Origin: PXAP01 sp964520585
GTDB taxonomy: Bacteria > Bacteroidota > Bacteroidia > Bacteroidales > PUMT01
Reading direction: 5' to 3'
Assembly (NCBI GenBank): GCA_964520585.1
Contig: CAZFOO010000048.1
Location: 1 to 28,450, forward strand
DNA: 28,450 nucleotides
Positions 1 through 7,323 of this stretch are shown here, piece by piece. Under the pieces are notes generated by a model, which did not search any database, was not told where the DNA came from, and saw only the letters and a program-made list of their open reading frames with translations. Numbering within the stretch: position 1 is the first letter of the stretch; each line of letters starts with the position of its first letter. Both the position numbers and the translations under genes were made by a program.

Positions 1-379
1 CATCAGAGAATTAAATGTTAAGCAATCAAAAATCTGTGGGCTTCAATCGCTCACCAGTGAAATTTTTTATTTACTTTTAGCTGATTAAAACTTTAATTCT
101 TGAATCAGATCTCAACCCGTTATTCAAATAAGGCAGAAACTAACATTATATTGATCGCTGAAAACAGAGAGCCTCTATAAATTGACCGGAAAATTGCCGT
201 TGAAGATTAATTATAAATCCAGGAGCCTATGATATTAATACCGAAGAAAGTTTGACCCAGCGTAGTCTTACCTGGCTGAATTCAAAGAAACGTTAAGTAT
301 CCCATAACCACATACAAATTAGTATTTTAAACCACCTTTTCACAGGGTATTATCAATCAAATAAAAATAATGCATAATT
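1..379. other. Intergenic region; short in-frame tail at 204-296
   Basis: No complete gene is visible. On + strand, 204-296 is an open stretch of 30 codons after an in-frame TGA (201-203) and ending in TAA (294-296). Its last residues (GAYDINTEESLTQRS, then LTWLNSKKR) look protein-like. The preceding segment in another frame contains TGKLPLKINYK. This could be the frameshifted 3' end of a decayed gene or chance. No promoter matching TAnnTTTG was found ahead of the gene at 380. Confidence 0.2.
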
Positions 380-1789
380 ATGAAAACCAGACTGGTATTT
401 TTTATAATCCTTTTCTTTGCCCCTTTTACCGGCACGCTTAAGGCAGATATTGTTTTGCCGGCAATATTTGGTGACCATATGGTCCTTCAACAGCAAACCG
501 ATGCTGCAATCTGGGGCAAAGCCACTCCCGGGAACATGGTGGAGATTAATACAACATGGGACGACAATAGTTATACTACACGTGCAGATGCCAATGGCAA
601 CTGGAAATTAGAGGTTAAAACCCCGTCTGCAGGTGGACCTTACGATATTTCTATTTCCGATGGCAAAGAGATTAAACTGTCCGACGTGCTTATTGGTGAG
701 GTCTGGATCGCCTCCGGCCAGTCCAATATGGAAATGCCAATGAAAGGATACCGTAACGAGCCTATTATTGGTTCAAATGAAGCTATTGTTTCATCAGCAG
801 ACGGAAACATCAGACTTTTTACGGTAAGACGCGATAAGAGCCTTGCCCCTCTCGATGATGTAAATGGCAGCTGGAAGGAATGCATTCCCGAAAATGTTTC
901 CGAATTCAGTGCAACTGCTTATTTCTTTGGAAAAATGGTTCAGCAGGCTCTGGGAGTTCCGGTAGCATTGATAAATACAAGCTGGGGAGGTACCAGAATT
1001 GAGCCATGGATAAGTGAAAACGGAATTGAAAATTTTGACTGGGTTAATCTTCCCGACAAGGATCAAACCGGAGATTTCTCTCAGCAAACACCAACCGTGC
1101 TTTTCAATGCAATGATCAGTCCACTTACTGATTTCGCCGTAAGAGGTGCCTTATGGTACCAGGGTGAATCAAACCGGAACGAACCGGACCGGTATGCTGA
1201 ATTGATGCCGGGGTTGATCGAAAACTGGCGTGCTGAGTGGGGAATTGATGAAATGCCGTTTTATTATGTACAAATAGCTCCTTTCGACTATGGTACTACA
1301 GGTTTGAATTCAGCTTTTCTCAGGGAGGCGCAGCTAAAAGCATCAACCGTACTTCCCGGTACCGGGATGGCCAGTCTTATGGATGCGGGTGAAAAGGAAA
1401 GTATCCATCCGGCAGACAAAAAATCTGCAGGTGAAAGACTTGCATTTCTGGCGCTTGCAAAAACATATGGGAACAAAGGATTCGAATATTCAGGTCCGGT
1501 ATTAAATGATATGGTGGTGGAAGGAAATATGGTTAAACTGACCTTTGACCATGCAAAAAATGGTCTTACAACATTCGGTAAAGAATTGAAAAATTTTAAG
1601 GTTGCCGGAGAAAACAAACGGTTTTATGATGCACAAGCTTTTATCACCAGGCAGGGAATAACCCTTTTTGCTCCCCAGGTTGCAAATCCTGTGGCTGTCA
1701 GATATGCTTTTGAAGATTTTGTTATTGGCGAGCTTTATAATACGGAAGGTTTACCGGCTTCTTCTTTCCGTACCGATGACTGGGACTGA
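380..1789 (+). CDS. Secreted sialate O-acetylesterase (SGNH/GDSL-type)
   Basis: This enzyme would remove O-acetyl esters from sialic acids or other acetylated sugars in the periplasm or outside the cell. The 469-aa protein starts with a signal peptide (about residues 1-22, ending near LKA). SGNH-type blocks follow: GQSNM at 113-117 with nucleophile Ser115, SWGGTRIEPW near 201-210, WYQGESN near 259-265 (block III-like), and DAGEKESIHP near 335-344 with Asp335 and the likely catalytic His343. The N-terminal part (about 25-95) is a beta-sandwich-like module usual in this family. The ATG at 380 is chosen because it begins the signal peptide directly. The gene stands alone; a terminator lies about 60 bp after its stop. 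The family is clear. The substrate (sialate versus acetylated xylan or another glycan) is inferred, and no sialic-acid or polysaccharide-utilisation genes are in view. Confidence 0.9.
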   Translation: MKTRLVFFIILFFAPFTGTLKADIVLPAIFGDHMVLQQQTDAAIWGKATPGNMVEINTTWDDNSYTTRADANGNWKLEVKTPSAGGPYDISISDGKEIKLSDVLIGEVWIASGQSNMEMPMKGYRNEPIIGSNEAIVSSADGNIRLFTVRRDKSLAPLDDVNGSWKECIPENVSEFSATAYFFGKMVQQALGVPVALINTSWGGTRIEPWISENGIENFDWVNLPDKDQTGDFSQQTPTVLFNAMISPLTDFAVRGALWYQGESNRNEPDRYAELMPGLIENWRAEWGIDEMPFYYVQIAPFDYGTTGLNSAFLREAQLKASTVLPGTGMASLMDAGEKESIHPADKKSAGERLAFLALAKTYGNKGFEYSGPVLNDMVVEGNMVKLTFDHAKNGLTTFGKELKNFKVAGENKRFYDAQAFITRQGITLFAPQVANPVAVRYAFEDFVIGELYNTEGLPASSFRTDDWD

Positions 1790-1851
1790 TATCCTTTCAT
1801 AATCACAGAATTTTCGTGCAGTGATCCGGAGCTTTAAAGCTTAAAATTTAG

Positions 1852-1884
1852 AAAAAAAACCATCTTTCAGGATGGTTTTTTTTT
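1852..1884. terminator. Bidirectional intrinsic terminator
   Basis: An A8 tract, then CCATC (1860-1864), a six-base loop, GATGG (1871-1875) and a T9 tract (1876-1884). The A and T tracts extend the stem, so it can work from either side. It lies 63 nt after the esterase stop. Confidence 0.8.
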
Positions 1885-1960
1885 GTGCGGTTAAATGACA
1901 ATTATGGTTATTGTGAGATATATAATAAAACGTATGACGTACCTACCCGATCCATATTAA

Positions 1961-1997
1961 TTACAAACGGCATTAGTTAAGATAATGCCGTTTGTAA
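1961..1997. terminator. Perfect 15-bp dyad between convergent genes
   Basis: The left arm at 1961-1975 (TTACAAACGGCATTA) pairs perfectly with 1983-1997 across a 7-nt loop. It lies 93 nt beyond the stop of the M14 peptidase gene on -. There is only a weak T-run on either side, so it may be a Rho-independent terminator of low efficiency, an mRNA 3'-end stabiliser or a protein-binding dyad. Confidence 0.55.
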
Positions 1998-2013
1998 CAG
2001 GTAAAAAGGGTTC

Positions 2014-2107
2014 ATTCCAAAAGCAGGGATTTGAAAAGCGACATATAATAAGGTTTAAAAATCATACATCTTGCTTGTAACCCTTTTTGTTATTCCAAAA
2101 GCAGGGA
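2014..2107 (-). repeat. Duplicated 3' end of the M14 peptidase gene
   Basis: The 16-nt string ATTCCAAAAGCAGGGA occurs at 2014-2029 and 2092-2107. Read on -, the inner copy encodes the true C-terminus (LFNSLLLE, TAA). The outer copy still reads SLFKSLLLE followed by TGA. Similarity extends about 13 nt past the core. The outer copy looks like the remnant of a tandem duplication or of a lost paralogue. Confidence 0.6.
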
Positions 2108-4726
2108 GTTAAAAAGCAGCTTGTAGGTTGCAGGTGTTGAGCCCCTGAACTGCGGGGAAAATGAGAACAGTACTAACTGCCCTTCTCCCTTTTTAACCCA
2201 TACCAGGGCTACCTGTTCAGATAACAGATCTTCATTTTCAATATATCCGCTCATCAGTATATCTTCATCCGGAAAGAGCCCCAGAACCCTCCTGTCCATG
2301 TCAAAGTAAGGAAAGCTGGTGGCAAACACAGGGTTCCCGCGATGAAATACTCCTGCATATTCAGGCATGCCAAGGGTTACAGGGTGTTCCGGACGAAATT
2401 TCACCTTCAGAAGCGAGCCCGTAACATCGAGTCCACTTTTCGACAACCTGTCCCCGATATTGCTTACCGGGAGACTGAACTCCTGCTTTTCTTCATCATC
2501 TTCTTCAATACTCAGGTTGCCCATGAAGAGTCCGGTTGATCTGCCCCATGAAACAACTTTGCCTCCTTTATCTACAAAAGAGAGCAAGTTGTTCAATCCT
2601 TCATCTTCCATGCCCTTGGCATATTCGGGAGGGTACCTGGTTATGCTGTAGTTTCCGGGGCTGCCGCCCTTGCCTGCTTTAAGCACGGACGGGCTCTGAT
2701 CTGGAAAAATGACCAGGTCAAAATCACTGTCCAGGTCAACCTCCTTTAGGTCTGCTGGTCTTAGTACTTCATAAGGGATATTATAGGTGTCGAACAAATA
2801 TCTGGTCCACCCGGCATCCATATCATGAAACCAGCTCTCAACAAGGGCTATCCGTGGTACCTCCAGGGGTGTTGTCATTACATCCGGATCGGTGGACTGA
2901 TAATGAGGCGGGATATAGAGATCTTCAAGAAGTCCGTCAAGATCACGATGATAAGCAATGTAAAAACTGCCTGCAGGAAATTCCTTTCCTTCCACGGTAA
3001 AGCTTTCAATTAGTCTTTCTACCTTCATGCCCATTTCAGCCGCCGTAAAGGCAGCTTTATAGCTCTCATTATTTTGTGCAGTAAACAAAACCCCGGAAAA
3101 AGAATCGGGCTTCACTGTTGAAATACGGAAAGGTATATCAACTGCGGCCATGTCATCTGGAGGTATATTTACCCTGGTATTGATCTCAACAGCTTCTACT
3201 CCTTTGTGAAGCGGAAGGGACCAGCTGGTTATATCATAAGGCCTTATCATATCGCCACCGGCAGAATAGTGCCGCACCGGGAATTTTTGCGATTCCATCA
3301 CCTCTTTTATGAAGGCACGATAAGGCTGGGCGAGAGGAACAATGATATCACCTTCACTGTAAATCCGGTTATCAATCTCAAGGTCGCTAAGTAATCGGTA
3401 GGAACTTACTCCATGCTTGTCGAGCAGATTGACAAGATCGGCAAGTTCACCCATGTCATGCTGTTTCATGGGAAGGATATAATAATAGGGAGCCTCATTC
3501 TTTCCTCTTTCTACTTCTTTCCGGGTAATATCGTTGCGGTGCAGGAGTATTTCTTCCCTGTGAATGGCCGCAGTATGCATATATGAGAGGGTGTTTACCC
3601 TTTCATATTCGACAATGTCACTCAGGTGCCACCATCCTCCCGGCCAGGGGTCCGGCATATTTACACTTATCTCATATTCCGCAAGTCCCTTTCCTGAAAC
3701 AGTAAGCTCGTTAGGTTCGATGAAAATAGGAGTGGCAATATCCACACTGGCAGCCTCGGATAACATGGCAATTATACCTTTCCATAAGCCGGTGGAGGTA
3801 TTACCCGGCCAGTACATATCAAAAAGGTAGTTAACCGAAACTCCCTGTAAACCGGCATCTGTCATAGCTGTTAAAGCCCTGGAGCCAAATATCCTCTTCC
3901 AGTTCCATAAACCGGGAAGTATATTCTCCGAAAGGGGGTCACTTGGAGGTGAAATATAATACCGGGGACCGCGTGAACCCATCTGGTGACGTTCAACACT
4001 TAACTGGGGAAACCATTCTTTACTGTAGGCAGTGGCAATAGCTTCATTTTCACTCATGGCCAGCGTGACGAAGTCACGGTTTATGTTATGGCCTACGTAT
4101 TTATGATAAACACCAGGCATAGAACTGCCTTCATATTTGGTATCCTTGTATTTCATGTAATTTTCGACAATCATATTCATCCCGTCCGGATTATGAGAGG
4201 GAGTTATCATGTATACTGTATTGTCAAGTATTTGCTTTATTTTTGGATCATCAGAGGTAATGAGCTCATACACAATCAGCGGAGAGGCCTGTGAAGGCGC
4301 AACCTCTGTCGAATGCATGGAAAGCGTCATCATAAAAAACACTTTCCCTTCATCAACCAGGGCTTCTCTTTGATTTTCAGACATGCCGGGATCCAGTGCA
4401 AGTTGACGATTAATGGATTTCAATTTGTCTATATTTGAAATATTATTCCCGGATGAAACAAATAAGAGATACATAGGCCTGCCAAGCTCTGTAACTCCTA
4501 TCTGTTCAAGTTTTACTTTAGATGATATTTCCTGGAGCTTCTTATAATAGTCAATCATTTCTTCATACTTAAAAAGCATCCTGTCATCTCCGGGAGTAAA
4601 CCCGAAATGTGATTCAGGTGAAGGAACCGATGGATCTGCTTGCTGACTGTAACAAACCGTGTTAAAGTTAAATACAATAAACCCGGCAATTATCAAGTTC
4701 AATAATTGTCCCCGTACATTTTTCAT
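2090..4726 (-). CDS. Secreted M14-family zinc metallocarboxypeptidase, large Bacteroidota type
   Basis: This is a zinc-dependent peptidase predicted to act outside the cytoplasm on peptides. Translation from the ATG at 4726 gives 878 aa and puts a signal peptide first (MKNVRGQLLN..., ending near CYS at 25-27). The longer reading from 4765 would bury that signal behind 13 hydrophobic residues. The catalytic domain (about 40-370) shows the zinc pair HSTE (His138, Glu141), an SHNPDGMN segment, NINRDF near 214-219 (substrate-anchoring Asn-Arg of M14) and ERHQMGS with the likely third ligand His247. A later part (about 625-878) resembles a class I glutamine-amidotransferase-like fold (RIALVESW, FDLVIFPD), a common tail in these proteins. 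The assembly gap starts 68 nt upstream of the start, so its promoter may be lost. The family is secure; the substrate is unknown. Confidence 0.88.
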   Translation of the reverse strand: MKNVRGQLLNLIIAGFIVFNFNTVCYSQQADPSVPSPESHFGFTPGDDRMLFKYEEMIDYYKKLQEISSKVKLEQIGVTELGRPMYLLFVSSGNNISNIDKLKSINRQLALDPGMSENQREALVDEGKVFFMMTLSMHSTEVAPSQASPLIVYELITSDDPKIKQILDNTVYMITPSHNPDGMNMIVENYMKYKDTKYEGSSMPGVYHKYVGHNINRDFVTLAMSENEAIATAYSKEWFPQLSVERHQMGSRGPRYYISPPSDPLSENILPGLWNWKRIFGSRALTAMTDAGLQGVSVNYLFDMYWPGNTSTGLWKGIIAMLSEAASVDIATPIFIEPNELTVSGKGLAEYEISVNMPDPWPGGWWHLSDIVEYERVNTLSYMHTAAIHREEILLHRNDITRKEVERGKNEAPYYYILPMKQHDMGELADLVNLLDKHGVSSYRLLSDLEIDNRIYSEGDIIVPLAQPYRAFIKEVMESQKFPVRHYSAGGDMIRPYDITSWSLPLHKGVEAVEINTRVNIPPDDMAAVDIPFRISTVKPDSFSGVLFTAQNNESYKAAFTAAEMGMKVERLIESFTVEGKEFPAGSFYIAYHRDLDGLLEDLYIPPHYQSTDPDVMTTPLEVPRIALVESWFHDMDAGWTRYLFDTYNIPYEVLRPADLKEVDLDSDFDLVIFPDQSPSVLKAGKGGSPGNYSITRYPPEYAKGMEDEGLNNLLSFVDKGGKVVSWGRSTGLFMGNLSIEEDDEEKQEFSLPVSNIGDRLSKSGLDVTGSLLKVKFRPEHPVTLGMPEYAGVFHRGNPVFATSFPYFDMDRRVLGLFPDEDILMSGYIENEDLLSEQVALVWVKKGEGQLVLFSFSPQFRGSTPATYKLLFNSLLLE

Positions 4727-4794
4727 AAAAAGTGTTTTTAGTAAAACAAAGCCTAAATATAACAAACCTTTATTAAAAATAAATTAATTTTACC

Positions 4795-4894
4795 NNNNNN
4801 NNNNNNNNNNNNNNNNNNNNNNNNNNNNNNNNNNNNNNNNNNNNNNNNNNNNNNNNNNNNNNNNNNNNNNNNNNNNNNNNNNNNNNNNNNNNNN
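4795..4894. other. Assembly gap of 100 N
   Basis: Exactly 100 undetermined bases. This is the usual placeholder for a scaffold join of unknown size, so real distance and gene content here are unknown. It removes the 5' part of the TPR gene to the right. Confidence 0.98.
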
Positions 4895-5335
4895 GACCGC
4901 ATTTTTCTTGAAGTGGGAAACCTGCGTCATGAATTTGGAGATTACCAGGGGGCTATTAAAGCTTTTACACTGGCCATAGACAAAAATCCCGAATTTGCAC
5001 TGGCATATAATAACAGGGGAATATCAAGATCTATGATTGGCGATGACCAGGGTGCCGTTGAAGATTACAGCAAATCAATTGAGATTAATGAAAATTATCC
5101 GCCTGCTTACCTCAACAGGGCAGCCTCAAAATATAACATAGAAGATTATTATGGAGCAATTGAGGATTATACCAGGGTAATAGAAATGAATCCGGAAAAT
5201 CCTGTTGCATGGTATGGAAGGGGAATATCACACCTTCAGATCAAATATCTTGTTGGTGCATGCGAGGACTTTAATAATGCACTGGAACTTGGTTATTATA
5301 TGGTAAAAGAACTCATTGAGGAGCATTGCAGGTAA
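4895..5335 (+). CDS. TPR-repeat protein, 5' end lost in gap
   Basis: The reading frame is open from the first base after the gap to TAA at 5333-5335, giving 146 residues. The GTG at 4913 is therefore not a real start. About four tetratricopeptide repeats of 34 residues are visible, for example LAYNNRGISRSMIGDDQGAV, PAYLNRAASKYNIEDYYGAI and VAWYGRGISHLQIKYLVGAC, each ending in a conserved Asn-Pro or similar turn. TPR solenoids mediate protein-protein contacts; no catalytic domain is in the visible part. The N-terminus, any signal peptide and extra domains are hidden in the gap, so no specific role can be assigned. Confidence 0.85.
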   Translation, partial: DRIFLEVGNLRHEFGDYQGAIKAFTLAIDKNPEFALAYNNRGISRSMIGDDQGAVEDYSKSIEINENYPPAYLNRAASKYNIEDYYGAIEDYTRVIEMNPENPVAWYGRGISHLQIKYLVGACEDFNNALELGYYMVKELIEEHCR

Positions 5336-5364
5336 TGATCCCGGTTTTACCCCACACGTCTTTC

Positions 5365-5413
5365 GGGCAAAGCCCTTTCAAACCATAACCATGACTTGAA
5401 GACATGGGCTTTG
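5365..5413. terminator. Weak hairpins between convergent genes
   Basis: The small hairpin GGGC-AAA-GCCC (5365-5375) is followed by TTT. An alternative pairing joins CAAAGCCC (5368-5375) with GGGCTTTG (5406-5413). It sits between the TPR gene and the metallophosphoesterase, whose 3' ends face each other. No strong T-tract is present. Confidence 0.3.
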
Positions 5414-5483
5414 ATTAACTGAAGTCCAAAGTCTGATGGTATTTTTATAAGAATATTTCCCGCATATAACAAAGGGGGTAAAA

Positions 5484-6398
5484 CTATACTGCCACAATAT
5501 TTTCCCTTACCAGCCTTGATTCTCCCTGCATCCTGTATGATGCCAGCTTCCCGTTCCTGTAACAACAATAATCCACACAGCATACATTGTCAGATTGAAG
5601 TCCGGGTTCTTCCCTGAGGCAGTAATGGCCTATAAAAACCGGCCGTTTCGATCTGGAGTATGGAATGAACTTTTCTTTTTCCCCCTTCTTTATTAAGCGG
5701 TTGGGTTTTATTTTATATTCTCCAAACGCAACTTCCCCCAATCGGAGGTTCTCCGGTTGCAACCACCATTTTATACGCATATTATCTACCGGTGATCCGT
5801 TGGAGTTTATAACAGTGGTTAGTTTATCAACAGGTATTTCTACTCCTGTCAGAAGTATTTTAATCACATCATTCTCAATAGTGTTATCCCTTGCAGAGTT
5901 TTGTAAAAAAACCTCTGTCATACGGTTACCGGGAAGGTTTCGTTTTACAAATTTGATGATCCGTTTATCCCAGCAGGCATGCACAACCCGGAAATGCTCA
6001 AACTCAAGGAATAAAGGCAATTGTTTCATCCAGTCAAGATACTCCTCCCACTCACCGGGGTGGTCGATAAATGCCCGGGTAGTTTGATAAAAAAGGGTTC
6101 TGTTTGCCTGATTGTGCTTTTTAAGATAACCTCGTCCCAGGAGTGATCTTGTGTGGTAACATATCAGGTTATACTCGTGATTTCCCATAACGGCATATGC
6201 TGATTTGTTATCAACCATACGTTTTACAATCTTGAGTGATTGCCGTACCTTTTTCCCACGGTTAATTATATCTCCGGTGAATATGGCCTTTCTTTCGGGG
6301 TGACTGTAATACCCGGCCGATTTCCGGTAACCCATCTTCAGGAGAAGATCCTTAAGGGCATCAGCTTTCCCGTGAACGTCACCTATAATATCATACAT
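5484..6398 (-). CDS. Calcineurin-like metallophosphoesterase (PrpE/ApaH-like)
   Basis: A 304-aa cytoplasmic metal-dependent phosphoesterase. The family motifs are in order: GDVHG (6-10, metal ligands Asp7 and His9), GDIINRG (42-48, Asp43), GNHEYN (72-77, Asn73 and His74), His140 in VVHACWD, and FIGHYC near 256-260 (His258). These are all the ligands needed for a dinuclear centre. The second motif normally reads GD-x-x-D-R-G; here the Asp before Arg is Asn46. Relatives hydrolyse Ap4A-type dinucleotides or act as protein phosphatases, and the substrate cannot be told from sequence. The gene begins 18 nt after the stop of the upstream outer-membrane gene on the same strand, so the two are probably cotranscribed. 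Confidence 0.85.
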   Translation of the reverse strand: MYDIIGDVHGKADALKDLLLKMGYRKSAGYYSHPERKAIFTGDIINRGKKVRQSLKIVKRMVDNKSAYAVMGNHEYNLICYHTRSLLGRGYLKKHNQANRTLFYQTTRAFIDHPGEWEEYLDWMKQLPLFLEFEHFRVVHACWDKRIIKFVKRNLPGNRMTEVFLQNSARDNTIENDVIKILLTGVEIPVDKLTTVINSNGSPVDNMRIKWWLQPENLRLGEVAFGEYKIKPNRLIKKGEKEKFIPYSRSKRPVFIGHYCLREEPGLQSDNVCCVDYCCYRNGKLASYRMQGESRLVRENIVAV

Positions 6399-6416
6399 CG
6401 GAGCTATTGATATTTT

Positions 6417-7064
6417 CTAAAACGGAGAGGTGCGATGATATCCTGGCCTGTTGCCGAAAGGACCTGAAAAGGGTGAATAAAACTGGTAAGGATTGTTGGT
6501 TCTGTTTACTCCTACCTCGGCACCAAAATGAAGATTGTCGCTTATCCTGTATTGAATGCCCATTGACATTCCCTGATTTTTGTAGTCCGTAATACCATGA
6601 TTCATGTTACCAGGATTCATCATAAGCATTGGCAGGTTACCTTCTTCCCGGTATACAGTTCCTGTCATAAAAAGATTTTCACTAATCATGTATTTCCCTG
6701 CTACAAATAATGAATGATCAGTCATGCCCTGCCGTGAGGATATTGAATTATTATTTACAACCACCGATTGAGGAAGATTACTGTACTGGTTAAATGAAAA
6801 ACTGCCGCCTGCAACTAAAGTAAATGAGGGACTAACATCAAATTCCACGGTAGGAGAAATATAATTTTCCATCATGCCAGCACCCGATGAGAAGGAAGAG
6901 AACCCTGTGCCTAATTCAAGACTGAAGCGGGCATTATCCGGTAACTGACCACTCAGCAATCCGGCACCGCGTGCCGAACCGTTGTTAAACAATCCCTGTG
7001 AAATCCCCTGAAAGGATATAAGCAGTATTGCCAGTGAAAAAGATATTATACGAGTTGTTCTCAT
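6417..7064 (-). CDS. Small putative outer-membrane beta-barrel protein
   Basis: Starting at the ATG at 7064, the 215-aa product opens with a signal peptide (MRTTRIISFSLAILLISFQG, cleavage near ISQ). The reading from 7103 would add 13 unlikely residues. The rest is rich in Gly, Ser, Asn and aromatic residues with alternating hydrophobic positions (for example SFTLVAGGSFSFNQY, LHFGAEVGV), as in short beta-barrels. The last residue is Phe, frequent in outer-membrane proteins. Met is unusually common (MLMMNPGNMNHG). No named family is recognised. It leads the probable two-gene unit with the metallophosphoesterase; no functional link is evident. Confidence 0.65.
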   Translation of the reverse strand: MRTTRIISFSLAILLISFQGISQGLFNNGSARGAGLLSGQLPDNARFSLELGTGFSSFSSGAGMMENYISPTVEFDVSPSFTLVAGGSFSFNQYSNLPQSVVVNNNSISSRQGMTDHSLFVAGKYMISENLFMTGTVYREEGNLPMLMMNPGNMNHGITDYKNQGMSMGIQYRISDNLHFGAEVGVNRTNNPYQFYSPFSGPFGNRPGYHRTSPF

Positions 7065-7201
7065 GGTGATGAAGTATTTGCCACGTAAATTTACTTCAAA
7101 CAAAACGTTTATGCAAGCATATTATTATCAAAATAATTAATTTACATCAACCAAAAACCACTAACTTGTTTAAGGCCAGATGACACATTTATCCTGAAAA
7201 A

Positions 7202-7240
7202 CAAAAAGCCAGGATTTTGTCAATAAAATACAAAATTCTG
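7202..7240 (-). terminator. Intrinsic terminator of the RelA/SpoT gene
   Basis: An 11-bp stem (7210-7220 with 7230-7240, one G-T pair) has a 9-nt loop. On - strand it is followed by GCTTTTTGTTTTT. It lies 84 nt beyond the stop at 7324. Confidence 0.65.
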
Positions 7241-7323
7241 ACTTACACGGGGAACAGCTTTTTAAAATAAGTTAAAGAATCAAAATAATTTCAAATTCCA
7301 TCTAATAGAGCAATAAGGTTAAA

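Noticed and set aside
4913..5335. Treating GTG 4913 as the start of a complete TPR protein
   Set aside because: The frame is open to the first base after the gap and the upstream residues continue the first repeat, so the gene is truncated by the gap.
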